DNA from: Polaribacter sp. ALD11
GTDB taxonomy: Bacteria > Bacteroidota > Bacteroidia > Flavobacteriales > Flavobacteriaceae
Assembly: GCF_002831685.1 (NCBI RefSeq)
Contig: NZ_CP025119.1
Coordinates: forward strand, 2,814,501-2,878,500
Length of the DNA: 64,000 nt
Direction: 5' to 3'
Shown here: positions 52,676 through 61,080 of the stretch, piece by piece
How positions within the stretch are numbered: the first letter of the stretch is position 1
Layout of the letters: each line of letters starts with the position of its first letter
Notes under the pieces: model-generated
The model's input: the letters and a program-made list of their open reading frames with translations, nothing else
Told to the model about the DNA's origin: nothing
The model's database searches: none
Translations under genes and position numbers: made by a program

Positions 52676-53814
52676 TTAAAGCTGCTAAAAGATTAGAGAC
52701 AGTACAAGAATACTATTTTTCGAAGAAATTAAGAGAGGTAAGAGCTTTGGCTGCTGCTGGAAAACCAATTATTAATATGGGAATTGGCTCTCCAGATTTG
52801 CAACCACCAACAAAAGTGTTGGAGGCAATTCAAGGAAGTTTAAAGGACGCGAGTGCACATAAATATCAATCCTATCAAGGTTTACCAGAATTAAGAAATG
52901 CAATTTCAACTTTTTACAAAACCAAGTTTTCTGTAGATTCAAACCCAGAAAATGAAGTTTTGCCATTAATGGGAAGTAAAGAGGGAATTATGCATATTTC
53001 TATGGCTTTTTTAAATGAAGGCGATAAAGTATTAATTCCAAATCCAGGATATCCAACCTATACATCAGTAACGAAGTTAGTTGGTGCAGAACCGCTTTTT
53101 TATAATTTAAGTGATGCAACAAGTTGGCAACCAGATTTTAAGGAATTAGAGGCACAAGATTTAAGTGAAGTTAAAATTATGTGGGTAAATTACCCGCACA
53201 TGCCAACAGGAACAAACGCAACCTTAGAAACGTTTGAAAAGTTGATTGCATTCGGAAAAAAACACCATATTTTAATTATCAATGACAATCCGTATAGTTT
53301 TATTTTAAACAATAATCCGATTAGTATTTTACAAGTTGAAGGCGCAAAAGACATTGCTTTAGAATTAAACTCATTAAGTAAAACCTTTAATATGGCAGGT
53401 TGGCGTGTTGGTATGGTTTTAGGAAAAGCATCATACATTAACGAAATATTAAAGGTAAAATCTAATATGGATTCTGGTATGTTTTACGGAATTCAGAAAG
53501 GAGCCATAGAAGCCTTACAATTATCAGACGATTGGTTTTTAGCACAAAATAAAATTTACGAAGAACGTAGAAATTTAATTTGGCAATTGGCAGATAAGTT
53601 AGACGCTACGTATAGTCGTAATTCTACAGGTTTATTTGTGTGGGCAAAAATTCCTGAAGGAAAAAAATCTGAAGAAGTTACAGATGCAGTGTTGTATGAT
53701 AATGATATTTTTATAACACCAGGAACTATTTTTGGTTCTCAAGGAGAAGGATACATTCGTTTTTCATTGTGTGTAACAACAGACGTAATTAAAGAAGCAA
53801 TATCAAGATTATAA
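52672..53814 (+). CDS. Aminotransferase class I/II (aromatic operon)
   Basis: The 380-residue fold-type I PLP enzyme has NPGYPTYTSV, NYPHMPTGT, NDNPYSFI and the Schiff-base lysine in SLSKTFNMAGWRVG. Its place between pheA and tyrA, with 4-base overlap on one side and 2 bases on the other, indicates that it performs the transamination of phenylpyruvate and/or 4-hydroxyphenylpyruvate (or of prephenate) in Phe and Tyr synthesis. Sequence alone does not distinguish aromatic from aspartate or LL-DAP-type specificity. Confidence 0.9.
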   Translation: MIKAAKRLETVQEYYFSKKLREVRALAAAGKPIINMGIGSPDLQPPTKVLEAIQGSLKDASAHKYQSYQGLPELRNAISTFYKTKFSVDSNPENEVLPLMGSKEGIMHISMAFLNEGDKVLIPNPGYPTYTSVTKLVGAEPLFYNLSDATSWQPDFKELEAQDLSEVKIMWVNYPHMPTGTNATLETFEKLIAFGKKHHILIINDNPYSFILNNNPISILQVEGAKDIALELNSLSKTFNMAGWRVGMVLGKASYINEILKVKSNMDSGMFYGIQKGAIEALQLSDDWFLAQNKIYEERRNLIWQLADKLDATYSRNSTGLFVWAKIPEGKKSEEVTDAVLYDNDIFITPGTIFGSQGEGYIRFSLCVTTDVIKEAISRL

Positions 53815-53816
53815 TT

Positions 53817-54668
53817 ATGAAAAATATATACATGGTTGGTATTGGTTTAATTGGCGGTAGTTTTGCTATCGACATTAAAAAACACCACCCAAAGGCTATT
53901 ATTTACGGAATTGATGCCAATGATAGTCATTTAAATGAAGCGAAAGAATTAGGCGTTATTGATGAAAAAGCAACGTTAGACGATATAGAAAATGCAGACT
54001 TGGTAATTGTTTCAATTCCTGTAGATGCAACGGTAAAATTATTGCCAATTATTTTAGATAAAATCTCAGATAATGGTTTGGTAGTAGATGCTGGATCCAC
54101 AAAAGAAGCAATTTGTAAAGCAGTTGAACATCATCCAAAAAGGAGAAATTTTTTAGCAGCTCACCCAATTGCAGGAACAGAAAATTCTGGTCCAAAAGCG
54201 GCTATTTCTGGCTTATACATTGGAAAAACAAATATTATTTGTGAAGTAGAAAAAACCACTTTTAAACTTCAAGAGAAAGCTTTAAAGCTTTTTACAGACA
54301 TTGGAATGCGTATTCGGTACATGGATCCGATTTCGCATGACAAGCATATTGCGTATGTTTCGCACTTGTCTCACATTAGTGCATTTATGTTGGGTAAAAC
54401 GGTCATCAACAAAGAAAAAAATGAACGCGATATTTTCGATATGGCAGGTTCCGGATTTGCATCCACAGTTCGTTTGGCAAAAAGTTCGCCAGCAATGTGG
54501 ACACCCATTTTTAAACAAAACAAAGAAAACGTTATAGAAACGTTAGAAGAATACATTAACAATTTACAACATTTTAAAGAGTTGATGGAACAAGACAATT
54601 TCTCTGAAATTTTTAACGAAATGGAGAATACAAATTATATAAAACAAATTTTAAACGGCATAGATTAA
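53817..54668 (+). CDS. tyrA: Prephenate dehydrogenase
   Basis: The 283-residue protein has the N-terminal NAD(P)-binding GIGLIGGSF and the TyrA signature AAHPIAGTENSGP with the catalytic His. The helical C-terminal dimerisation domain contains HDKHIAYVSHLSHI. It converts prephenate to 4-hydroxyphenylpyruvate. It has no ACT domain. It is 2 bases downstream of the aminotransferase and 20 bases before the DAHP synthase fusion. Confidence 0.95.
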   Translation: MKNIYMVGIGLIGGSFAIDIKKHHPKAIIYGIDANDSHLNEAKELGVIDEKATLDDIENADLVIVSIPVDATVKLLPIILDKISDNGLVVDAGSTKEAICKAVEHHPKRRNFLAAHPIAGTENSGPKAAISGLYIGKTNIICEVEKTTFKLQEKALKLFTDIGMRIRYMDPISHDKHIAYVSHLSHISAFMLGKTVINKEKNERDIFDMAGSGFASTVRLAKSSPAMWTPIFKQNKENVIETLEEYINNLQHFKELMEQDNFSEIFNEMENTNYIKQILNGID

Positions 54669-54688
54669 AAGCCAAAACAAGTAGAAAA

Positions 54689-55771
54689 ATGAAGAATACA
54701 AAAGAATTAAGAACATGGTTGGATGATATGAATTTAGATCATCCTCTAGTAATAGCAGGGCCTTGTAGTGCAGAAACCGAAGAACAGGTTTTAAAAATTG
54801 CACACGAATTAAAAGATTCTGATGTAAATTATTTTAGAGCAGGAATATGGAAACCAAGAACAAGACCAGGAATGTTTGAAGGTGTTGGTGAACTTGGTTT
54901 AAGATGGCTAAAGAAAGTTAAAGAAGAAACAGGTATGAAAACCTGTACAGAAGTTGCAAACGCAGCACATGTAAAGTTAGCTTTAGAATATGATGTAGAT
55001 TTATTATGGATTGGTGCACGTACAGCAGTATCTCCTTTTATTATGCAAGAATTAGCAGATGCATTGCATGGTACAGATAAAATTGTATTGGTAAAAAACC
55101 CAATCAATCCTGATTTAGCATTATGGTTAGGCGGAATCGAAAGATTATACACCGCAGATATAAAAAATTTAGGAGCAATTCATAGAGGCTTTTCTACCTA
55201 TGAAAAATCAAAATACAGAAACGTTCCAGAATGGCAAATAGCTATCGAATTCAAAAATAAATTTCCAGATTTACCGTTAATCTGCGATCCTTCTCACATT
55301 ACGGGTAACAGAGAAATGATTTTTGATGTTTCTCAAACTGCTTTAGATTTAAATTTTGATGGTTTAATGATAGAAACTCATTTCGATCCAGACAACGCTT
55401 GGTCTGATGCTGCACAGCAAGTTACACCAACAAAATTAAAGCAAATAATGGAAGACTTAAAAATTAGAAAAGAAACTGAAACTGATTCTACTTACAGAGA
55501 TTCTTTAGATAATTTAAGAGCTCAAATTAATGTTGTCGACGGTCAGTTGATAGATATGATGGGTAAAAGAATGAAAGTTGCCGATAAAATTGGTGCTTTA
55601 AAGAAAGAGAAAAACGTTGCCGTTTTACAATCTAGACGTTGGAACGAAATTCTTGGAAACATGATTTTAGAAGGAGAAAGCAAAGGTTTAAGTGAAGAAT
55701 TTGTGTTAAAAATGTTTAAGGCAATTCACCAAGAATCAATCAATCACCAAGAAAAAATTATTAAAGGTTAA
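54689..55771 (+). CDS. Bifunctional DAHP synthase (type I-beta) / chorismate mutase (AroQ)
   Basis: The 360-residue protein joins a type I-beta DAHP synthase (residues about 1-260: VIAGPCSAE, RAGIWKPRTRPGMFEG, CDPSHITGN, DGLMIETH) to a C-terminal AroQ chorismate mutase (about 270-360: LRAQINVVDGQLIDMMGKRMKVADKIGALKKEK). It supplies both the first step of the shikimate pathway and the branch to prephenate. In the similar Porphyromonas fusion the mutase domain mediates feedback by prephenate. It is the last gene of the operon, before a strong terminator. Confidence 0.95.
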   Translation: MKNTKELRTWLDDMNLDHPLVIAGPCSAETEEQVLKIAHELKDSDVNYFRAGIWKPRTRPGMFEGVGELGLRWLKKVKEETGMKTCTEVANAAHVKLALEYDVDLLWIGARTAVSPFIMQELADALHGTDKIVLVKNPINPDLALWLGGIERLYTADIKNLGAIHRGFSTYEKSKYRNVPEWQIAIEFKNKFPDLPLICDPSHITGNREMIFDVSQTALDLNFDGLMIETHFDPDNAWSDAAQQVTPTKLKQIMEDLKIRKETETDSTYRDSLDNLRAQINVVDGQLIDMMGKRMKVADKIGALKKEKNVAVLQSRRWNEILGNMILEGESKGLSEEFVLKMFKAIHQESINHQEKIIKG

Positions 55772-55796
55772 GTTCTTAACCATAAAGTTTTATTTA

Positions 55797-55836
55797 AAAT
55801 ACCTTCAAGTTTTCAAAATTTGAAGGTATTTTTTTT
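55797..55836 (+). terminator. Terminator of the aromatic operon
   Basis: AAATACCTTCAA (55797-55808) pairs with TTGAAGGTATTT (55820-55831). The T-tract runs straight into repeat copy C at 55837. Confidence 0.93.
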
Positions 55837-55934
55837 GGGCGTTACCACGCAAAAAAGCGTGGTCAGGCTTTCGCACTCGCTTTTTTTGTAGAAAAAACAA
55901 AAAAGAGCTCAAACAATTGCTCAATCCTTAACGC
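55837..55934 (+). repeat. Structured GCGTTA...TAACGC repeat, copy C
   Basis: It begins GGGCGTTACCACGC and ends CTTAACGC. The first hairpin ACCACGC/GCGTGGT is perfect. The blocks TCGCACTCGC and GAGCTCAAACA are identical to copy A. It abuts the T-tract of the preceding terminator. Confidence 0.82.
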
Positions 55935-56000
55935 AAGTGCAAACCTAAAAAGGAAGTTTATTAAAGTTGCTTTTAGAAATTTCAGGCATCATAGCTTTTT

Positions 56001-56016
56001 AAAACCTGTGAGGTCT
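56001..56016. repeat. CCTCACAGG-family hairpin, copy 3 (one arm only)
   Basis: AAAACCTGTGAGGTCT is identical to the right arm of copy 1. The left arm is missing, so this is a decayed copy. It lies 66 bases after structured repeat copy C. Confidence 0.75.
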
Positions 56017-56180
56017 TTCTATATACATACCGTAAATTCTAGTAAAATTTATTTTTCAGAAATTTTATATCGAGAAGTTTTGGTTAAAATTTAATGTTCT
56101 CGATACAATTTTCTCATAAAATAGAAAATCACTCGAACTCACATTATCATTTTTATTTAAAATTCTGCATCTTTGTACCA

Positions 56181-57146
56181 ATGAAAGGAACCGTATATAA
56201 ATCTACAGGAAGTTGGTATCATGTAAAATCTGATAACGGAGAATTTTACAAATGTAGAATCAAAGGAAAATTTAGATTAAAAGATATTAAAAGCACCAAC
56301 CCAATTGCGGTTGGTGATAAAGTGGTGTTCGATTTAGAGAAAAAGAATGATGAAGAAACAGGTGTTATTAAAACCATTTTAGACAGAGATAATTTTATTG
56401 TACGTAAATCTGTAAACCTCTCTAAGCAAACACATATTATTGCGTCTAATATAGATCAGGTTTTTTTACTAATTACCATTAACAATCCGCCAACATTTGC
56501 CACATTTATAGATCGTTTTTTAGTTTCTGCAAGAGCCTATCGAATAGAAACCATTTTGGTTTTTAATAAGATAGATTCTTATGAATTAGAAGAACGTGCA
56601 GAAATTCTATACTTAAAAGACATTTATGAAGCAATTGGTTACAGATGTATTGAGGTTTCTGCAACAAAAAGCATTAACCTAGAGGAAGTTAAAAAATTAA
56701 TGACTGGTAAAACCTCTATGTTTGTTGGTCATTCTGGTGTTGGTAAATCTACTTTAGTAAATGCAATAGAGCCAACGTTAGACTTAAAAACGAAAGAAAT
56801 TTCAGACCAGCATAACCAAGGAAAACATACTACAACATTTGCAGAAATGTTCGATTTAGGTTTCGATGCTAGAATTATAGACACACCAGGTATTAAAGGT
56901 TTTGGTGTTGTAGATATCGATAAATATGAATTAGGAGATTATTTTCCAGAGTTTTTTGCTTTGAAACAAGATTGCAAATTCAATAATTGTATTCATACAA
57001 AAGAACCACATTGTGCTGTAAAAGAAGCTTTAGAAGAGGATAGAATTTCTTGGTCTCGTTATAAAAGTTACCTTCAAATTTTAAGCGGAGATGAAGAAAA
57101 AGAACATTTTAGAACCGATGTTTGGGACGAAGAAGATAATGAATAA
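56181..57146 (+). CDS. rsgA: Ribosome small subunit-dependent GTPase RsgA
   Basis: I use ATG 56181 (321 residues), because the in-frame extension upstream has no OB-fold character. An N-terminal OB-fold is followed by a circularly permuted GTPase domain: FNKID (G4, about 128-132) precedes the P-loop GHSGVGKST (183-191), then DTPGIKGFG. The C-terminal zinc domain has CKFNNCIHTKEPHCAV. It checks late 30S maturation. dtd follows 3 bases later and tatD soon after, so the three are probably an operon. Confidence 0.96.
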   Translation: MKGTVYKSTGSWYHVKSDNGEFYKCRIKGKFRLKDIKSTNPIAVGDKVVFDLEKKNDEETGVIKTILDRDNFIVRKSVNLSKQTHIIASNIDQVFLLITINNPPTFATFIDRFLVSARAYRIETILVFNKIDSYELEERAEILYLKDIYEAIGYRCIEVSATKSINLEEVKKLMTGKTSMFVGHSGVGKSTLVNAIEPTLDLKTKEISDQHNQGKHTTTFAEMFDLGFDARIIDTPGIKGFGVVDIDKYELGDYFPEFFALKQDCKFNNCIHTKEPHCAVKEALEEDRISWSRYKSYLQILSGDEEKEHFRTDVWDEEDNE

Positions 57147-57149
57147 GTT

Positions 57150-57602
57150 ATGAAAATTGTAATTCAAAGGGTTTCTAGAGCAAGCGTAACAATTAGCAAT
57201 AATAAAGTTGCAGACATTAAAAACGGATTGCTAGTTTTGTTAGGAATTGTAGATGATGATACTCAAGAAGATATTAATTTCTTGGTTCGTAAAATAGCAA
57301 ATCTTCGTATTTTTAATGATGAAAATGAAGTGATGAATAACTCACTTTTAGATGTGAATGGCGAAGTAATTGTTGTGAGTCAGTTTACGTTGCAAGCAGC
57401 TACCAAAAAAGGAAACAGGCCAAGTTACATAAAAGCAGCAAAACCAGTAATTGCAATTCCGTTGTATGAAAACTTTGTGCAAACGTTAGAAACAGCAATT
57501 TGCAAAAAAGTGCAAACAGGTGAATTTGGTGCAGATATGAAAGTAGAACTTTTAAATGACGGACCTGTTACTATTATTATAGACTCAAAGAATAAAGAGT
57601 AA
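57150..57602 (+). CDS. dtd: D-aminoacyl-tRNA deacylase
   Basis: The 150-residue protein has the DTD motifs VVSQFTLQA (SQFTL) and NDGPVTIIID (GPVT, the cross-subunit Gly-cisPro loop). It hydrolyses D-aminoacyl-tRNAs and so keeps D-amino acids out of proteins. It lies 3 bases after rsgA and 5 bases before the TatD-like gene. Confidence 0.96.
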   Translation: MKIVIQRVSRASVTISNNKVADIKNGLLVLLGIVDDDTQEDINFLVRKIANLRIFNDENEVMNNSLLDVNGEVIVVSQFTLQAATKKGNRPSYIKAAKPVIAIPLYENFVQTLETAICKKVQTGEFGADMKVELLNDGPVTIIIDSKNKE

Positions 57603-57607
57603 CATCT

Positions 57608-58273
57608 ATGTTTTTTTTTGATGTTCATACGCACAAAGAATCGTTCTCGGAAAATGTTTTTTCGATTGAAAATAAATATCCAAACGATATCAATTTCTCT
57701 AAACCATTCTCTATAGGAATACATCCTTGGTTTATTCAACCAGAAAAGATAGCAAAAGAGCTTTTAATTATTGAAGAAAAACTAAAAGACGAAAACTGTT
57801 TTGCTTTAGGAGAATGTGGTTTAGATAAAATTACAGCAACAGATTTCGAACTTCAAAAAATAGTTTTTAGAAAACAGATTCAGCTTTCCGAACATTATAA
57901 AAAACCTTTGCTTATTCATTGTGTAAAAGCATTTCAAGAAATTATTGAACTTAAAAAAGAGCTAAAACCACATCAAATTTGGATTTTGCACGGTTTTCAT
58001 AAGAATTTACAAGTTGCCGAAAGTTTACTTAAAAACGGAATTATGTTGTCTTTTGGAACGGCAATCATCCATAATAAAAAATTACAAGAAGTAGTTTCTA
58101 AAATTAGTATTTCATCCATATTATTAGAAACAGACAATACAGATGTTGATATTAAAGAAGTGTATCAAAAAATAGCAGCATTAAAAGAGATAATGGTTGA
58201 AGATCTTCAGCAAAAAATAAAACAAAATTTTGTGAGTTTGTTTCCTCGAGTGCAGTCGAGAGGTTTCTTTTAA
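57608..58273 (+). CDS. TatD-family metal-dependent hydrolase (short)
   Basis: The 221-residue TIM-barrel protein has the metal motifs FDVHTHKE (HxH), LGECGLD (Glu), LIHCVKA (His), LHGFHKN (His) and LLETDN (Asp). TatD proteins are 3'-5' exonucleases and deoxyribonucleases. This one is shorter than usual (about 255-265) because the N-terminal and C-terminal parts are trimmed. The last residues (PRVQSRGFF) are encoded by a small inverted repeat (58244-58263), which suggests that the native end was altered by a repeat. It is probably co-transcribed with rsgA and dtd. Confidence 0.86.
   Translation: MFFFDVHTHKESFSENVFSIENKYPNDINFSKPFSIGIHPWFIQPEKIAKELLIIEEKLKDENCFALGECGLDKITATDFELQKIVFRKQIQLSEHYKKPLLIHCVKAFQEIIELKKELKPHQIWILHGFHKNLQVAESLLKNGIMLSFGTAIIHNKKLQEVVSKISISSILLETDNTDVDIKEVYQKIAALKEIMVEDLQQKIKQNFVSLFPRVQSRGFF
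58244..58263. repeat. Small inverted repeat at the TatD 3' end
   Basis: The core is CTCGA and TCGAG around a GTGCAG centre. Related scraps with a CTCGACTGC core occur at 9681 and 58292. It overlaps the last codons of the TatD-like gene. Confidence 0.5.
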
Positions 58274-58341
58274 TTTTAAATAATTAATTAGATTTCGACT
58301 GCATTTGACGGCACATAAAATTTAAAATATATATTTATAAA

Positions 58342-59055
58342 ATGAGTTGGTTAGAAAGAACTGAATTATTAGTACAAAAAGAAGGTTTAGAAAAATTACA
58401 AAAAGCCAATATTTTAATTGTTGGTTTAGGTGGTGTTGGTTCTTATGCTGCAGAATTTATAGCACGAGCAGGCGTAAACAGAATGACAATTGTAGACGGA
58501 GATGTTTTTGACGAAACAAATAAAAACAGACAATTGCCTGCGTTAGATTCTACTATTGGTAAATCGAAAGCAAAGGTTTTAGCAGCGCGTTTAAAAGATA
58601 TAAACAAAGATATTAAACTTACTGTTTTAGAAGAGTTTTTATCTCCAGAAAGAGCTTATGAAATTGTTTCTAAAGAATTTGATTACGTGCTAGATTGTAT
58701 AGATACAATTACTCCAAAAGTTAATTTAATAGTTGCTGCCCGAAGAAAGAAAGTCAAAATTATTTCTTCTATGGGCGCAGGAGGAAAGTTAGATGCAACC
58801 AAAATTAGGGTAAAAGACATTTCTAAAACAAAGAATTGCACGATGGCAAGAGTTTTAAGAAAACGTTTAAAAGAAAGAAAAGTAGATAAAGGTATAAAGG
58901 CAGTGTATTCAGAAGAAGTTCAGATTGCTAAAAGTGTTAAAATTACTGACGGGACAAATTTTAAAAAATCATATTATGGTACAATAAGCTATATGCCAGC
59001 GGCGTTTGGTTTGCAAGCAGCGGCGCATGTTGTTAATTTTATTATAAAAAAGTAA
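58342..59055 (+). CDS. tcdA: tRNA threonylcarbamoyladenosine dehydratase TcdA
   Basis: This 237-residue E1-like (ThiF/MoeB fold) protein has the nucleotide-binding GLGGVGSYAAEFIARAGV, the adenylation Arg/Lys region NKNRQLPAL and DYVLDCIDTI. It cyclises N6-threonylcarbamoyladenosine at tRNA position 37 to ct6A. The length and the missing C-terminal UBL-partner domain fit TcdA rather than ThiF. It is a single gene, 68 bases after the TatD-like gene. Confidence 0.92.
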   Translation: MSWLERTELLVQKEGLEKLQKANILIVGLGGVGSYAAEFIARAGVNRMTIVDGDVFDETNKNRQLPALDSTIGKSKAKVLAARLKDINKDIKLTVLEEFLSPERAYEIVSKEFDYVLDCIDTITPKVNLIVAARRKKVKIISSMGAGGKLDATKIRVKDISKTKNCTMARVLRKRLKERKVDKGIKAVYSEEVQIAKSVKITDGTNFKKSYYGTISYMPAAFGLQAAAHVVNFIIKK

Positions 59056-59086
59056 AAAATACTTTCCAAGGGAAATAAAAGCATTG

Positions 59087-59094
59087 TATCTTTG
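59087..59094 (+). promoter_or_regulatory. -7 box (TATCTTTG) for the YceI gene
   Basis: A perfect TAnnTTTG followed by C, about 40 bases before ATG 59134. Confidence 0.6.
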
Positions 59095-59133
59095 CAATGG
59101 AAAATAATTCTAAACTAATTAATTTTAAGTAAT

Positions 59134-59772
59134 ATGAAAAAAGTAATTTTATCACTAGTATTAGTAGCATCAGTTTTAACTGCATGTAAAAGTGAAAAGA
59201 AAGAAAAAGTAGAAGCAAAAGAAGCTGTTAAAATAGAAACTGTTGCAGATTTAAATAATGTAGATGTTGCAAGTTCTGTAATTACTTGGAAAGGGACAAA
59301 GCCAACAGGCGCACATAATGGAACAATTATGTTAAAAGAAGGTTCTTTAAACTTAAATGAAGGGAAATTAACAGGAGGTTCTTTTGCAGTAAATATGTCA
59401 ACTATAAAAGTATTAGACATTCCTGCAGATAAAGAAGGAAACGGTAAATTAGTTGGTCATTTGTCTGCGCCAGACTTTTTTGATGTTGCAGCTTATGCTA
59501 CATCTAAATTTGTAATTACAAGTGTAGAAGAGACGGAAGGTAAATTAGCCGTAACAGGTAACTTAACAATAAAAGATGTTACAAAAAGTATTACAATTCC
59601 TGCAATGTTAACCAAAGAAGGAGCTATTACTACTTTTAAAAGTGAAACATTTAGTATCGATAGAGCAGATTTTAATGTAAAATATGGTTCTAAAAAATTC
59701 TTTGACAATTTAAAAGATAAGTTTATTGACGATTTAATTGAAATGTCTTTTACAGTAAATACGAAGGCATAA
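59134..59772 (+). CDS. YceI-family lipoprotein
   Basis: The 212-residue protein has a lipoprotein signal (LTAC, Cys18), a short Lys/Glu-rich linker and a YceI-type beta-barrel (about 45-212: SVITWKGTKPTGAHNGTI; FDVAAYATSKFVITSV; LTIKDVTKSITIPA). YceI proteins bind isoprenoid-like lipids in a lipocalin-style pocket. The location should be the periplasmic face of a membrane. It is monocistronic with a bidirectional terminator downstream. Confidence 0.93.
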   Translation: MKKVILSLVLVASVLTACKSEKKEKVEAKEAVKIETVADLNNVDVASSVITWKGTKPTGAHNGTIMLKEGSLNLNEGKLTGGSFAVNMSTIKVLDIPADKEGNGKLVGHLSAPDFFDVAAYATSKFVITSVEETEGKLAVTGNLTIKDVTKSITIPAMLTKEGAITTFKSETFSIDRADFNVKYGSKKFFDNLKDKFIDDLIEMSFTVNTKA

Positions 59773-59798
59773 TTTTATCATAACAAAATATTTTTTTT

Positions 59799-59828
59799 AA
59801 AAGCCCAAAACAATAGTTTTGGGCTTTT
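59799..59828. terminator. Bidirectional terminator between YceI and CPBP genes
   Basis: AAAAGCCCAAAA (59799-59810) pairs with TTTTGGGCTTTT (59817-59828). It ends the YceI transcript and lies 13 bases after the CPBP protease stop on the other strand. Confidence 0.9.
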
Positions 59829-59841
59829 ATTTTTTCTTTAT

Positions 59842-60468
59842 TTAAGAAGGAAAACCTAACATACTTCCCATACCTACTGTAAATAACCAGCAACCATAAA
59901 TACTATGTTCAATAGAAACTAAAAGTGTAGATTTTGTTTTTTTATAGGTAATTGCGAATAAAATTCCGCCAATAAAAGTAAGAATTAACACCAACGTATT
60001 TTTAAAAAATAAATGAGCTAAAGAAAACAAAGCTGCATTGATAAAAATAAAGAAGCTCTCATTTTTAAATACATTCTTGTAACGCTTAAAAAAGAACGTT
60101 CTATAGAGAAGTTCTTGCGGATACACAGAAAACAGCGAGTAAAAAAGTAGAATTAAAATCCATAATTTTGGTTTGTTAAGAACTACAACAAAGAGGTTTT
60201 TTACGTCTGTAAACCAAACAAAAGTGGCGGTAACTATCGCTATAATTAAGAATTTAATAATTGTTAATTTCCAAAATGCTTTCCAATTAATATTTTTCTC
60301 AATTCGAAGTTTAATATTTTCGACTTTAAAAAGCACATAAATAATATAAGTAAAACCTAAAACACCAATCATCATTTTTAAAATGGGGGCATAATTAAAA
60401 GCAAAACTTACAGGTATTAAGATAAAGATAATAAAAAGTTCAAAACATTTATAACGAACAGTTTGCAT
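59842..60468 (-). CDS. CPBP-family intramembrane glutamic protease
   Basis: The 208-residue protein has about six membrane helices. The catalytic motifs are PQELLYR (Glu119, Arg123; the first Glu of the usual EExxxR is Gln here) and FSLAHLFF (His152). The family (Rce1/CAAX-protease-like) cuts within membranes and is linked to processing or immunity of peptides. It lies 3 bases after an Lrp-type regulator, so the regulator may control it. The substrate is unknown. Confidence 0.85.
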   Translation of the reverse strand: MQTVRYKCFELFIIFILIPVSFAFNYAPILKMMIGVLGFTYIIYVLFKVENIKLRIEKNINWKAFWKLTIIKFLIIAIVTATFVWFTDVKNLFVVVLNKPKLWILILLFYSLFSVYPQELLYRTFFFKRYKNVFKNESFFIFINAALFSLAHLFFKNTLVLILTFIGGILFAITYKKTKSTLLVSIEHSIYGCWLFTVGMGSMLGFPS

Positions 60469-60471
60469 AAT

Positions 60472-60927
60472 TTATAAATTTATCGCGGTTGTATTCTTTA
60501 CTTGTTCAATAGCAAAAGTACTATGTGTACTACCAATATATTTTATAGCAGTTAATTTTGTTACCATAAAATTTCTATATGTTTCCATGTCTTTTACGTA
60601 AATTTTTAAAATATAATCATAATCTCCACTTACATGAAAACATTCAGAAACTTCTTCTAGTTTTAAAACCTCACGTTCAAAGGTAGTTACATATTCTTTA
60701 GAATGTTGAATCAATTTTATATGACAGAAAACTAAAAATGATTTTTCAATTTTATTTTTATTGATGATTGCCACGTACTTTTCAATCACTTTCTGATTCT
60801 CTAATTTTTTGATGCGCTCATAAATAGCTGTTACAGATAAATTTAACTGAAGAGACAGTTGTTTTGTTGTTTGTTTACTGTCTTGTTGCAATAAATTAAT
60901 AAGCTTCTTATCTGTGCTATCTAACAT
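60472..60927 (-). CDS. Lrp/AsnC-family transcriptional regulator
   Basis: The 151-residue protein has the AsnC-type winged HTH (about 1-60, LDSTDKKLINLLQQDSKQTTKQLSLQLNLSVTAIYERIKKLE) and a C-terminal RAM ligand-binding domain with VSGDYDYILKI. Such regulators sense amino acids. It is divergent from a methionine gamma-lyase-like gene across a 153-base gap and is followed by the CPBP gene. By context it probably regulates the lyase in response to a sulfur or other amino acid. Confidence 0.92.
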   Translation of the reverse strand: MLDSTDKKLINLLQQDSKQTTKQLSLQLNLSVTAIYERIKKLENQKVIEKYVAIINKNKIEKSFLVFCHIKLIQHSKEYVTTFEREVLKLEEVSECFHVSGDYDYILKIYVKDMETYRNFMVTKLTAIKYIGSTHSTFAIEQVKNTTAINL

Positions 60928-61080
60928 ATAAATTTTCTAAAAAATGAAACTTAAAGAACGTTTTGTAGTTTTTTAAATTAATAATTGAATCAAATTTAGA
61001 AAAATAATCTATATTTTATGTGTTGTGTTGATTATATTTCTATTTAGTTGTCCTTTTGTATTGTACTAAAAATTACAATT

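Larger units (their letters stand above)
55772..56180. other. Intergenic region: terminator, repeat copy C and half hairpin
   Basis: In order it holds the operon terminator (55797-55836), structured repeat copy C (55837-55934), a single arm of the CCTCACAGG family (56001-56016), and the region before rsgA, whose near-consensus -7 (CATCTTTG, about 56168) lies just before ATG 56181. No ORF is convincing. Confidence 0.7.

Noticed and set aside
54282..54598. Three overlapping ORFs inside tyrA in other frames
   Set aside because: They are shadows of the tyrA coding sequence, which has clear motifs throughout.
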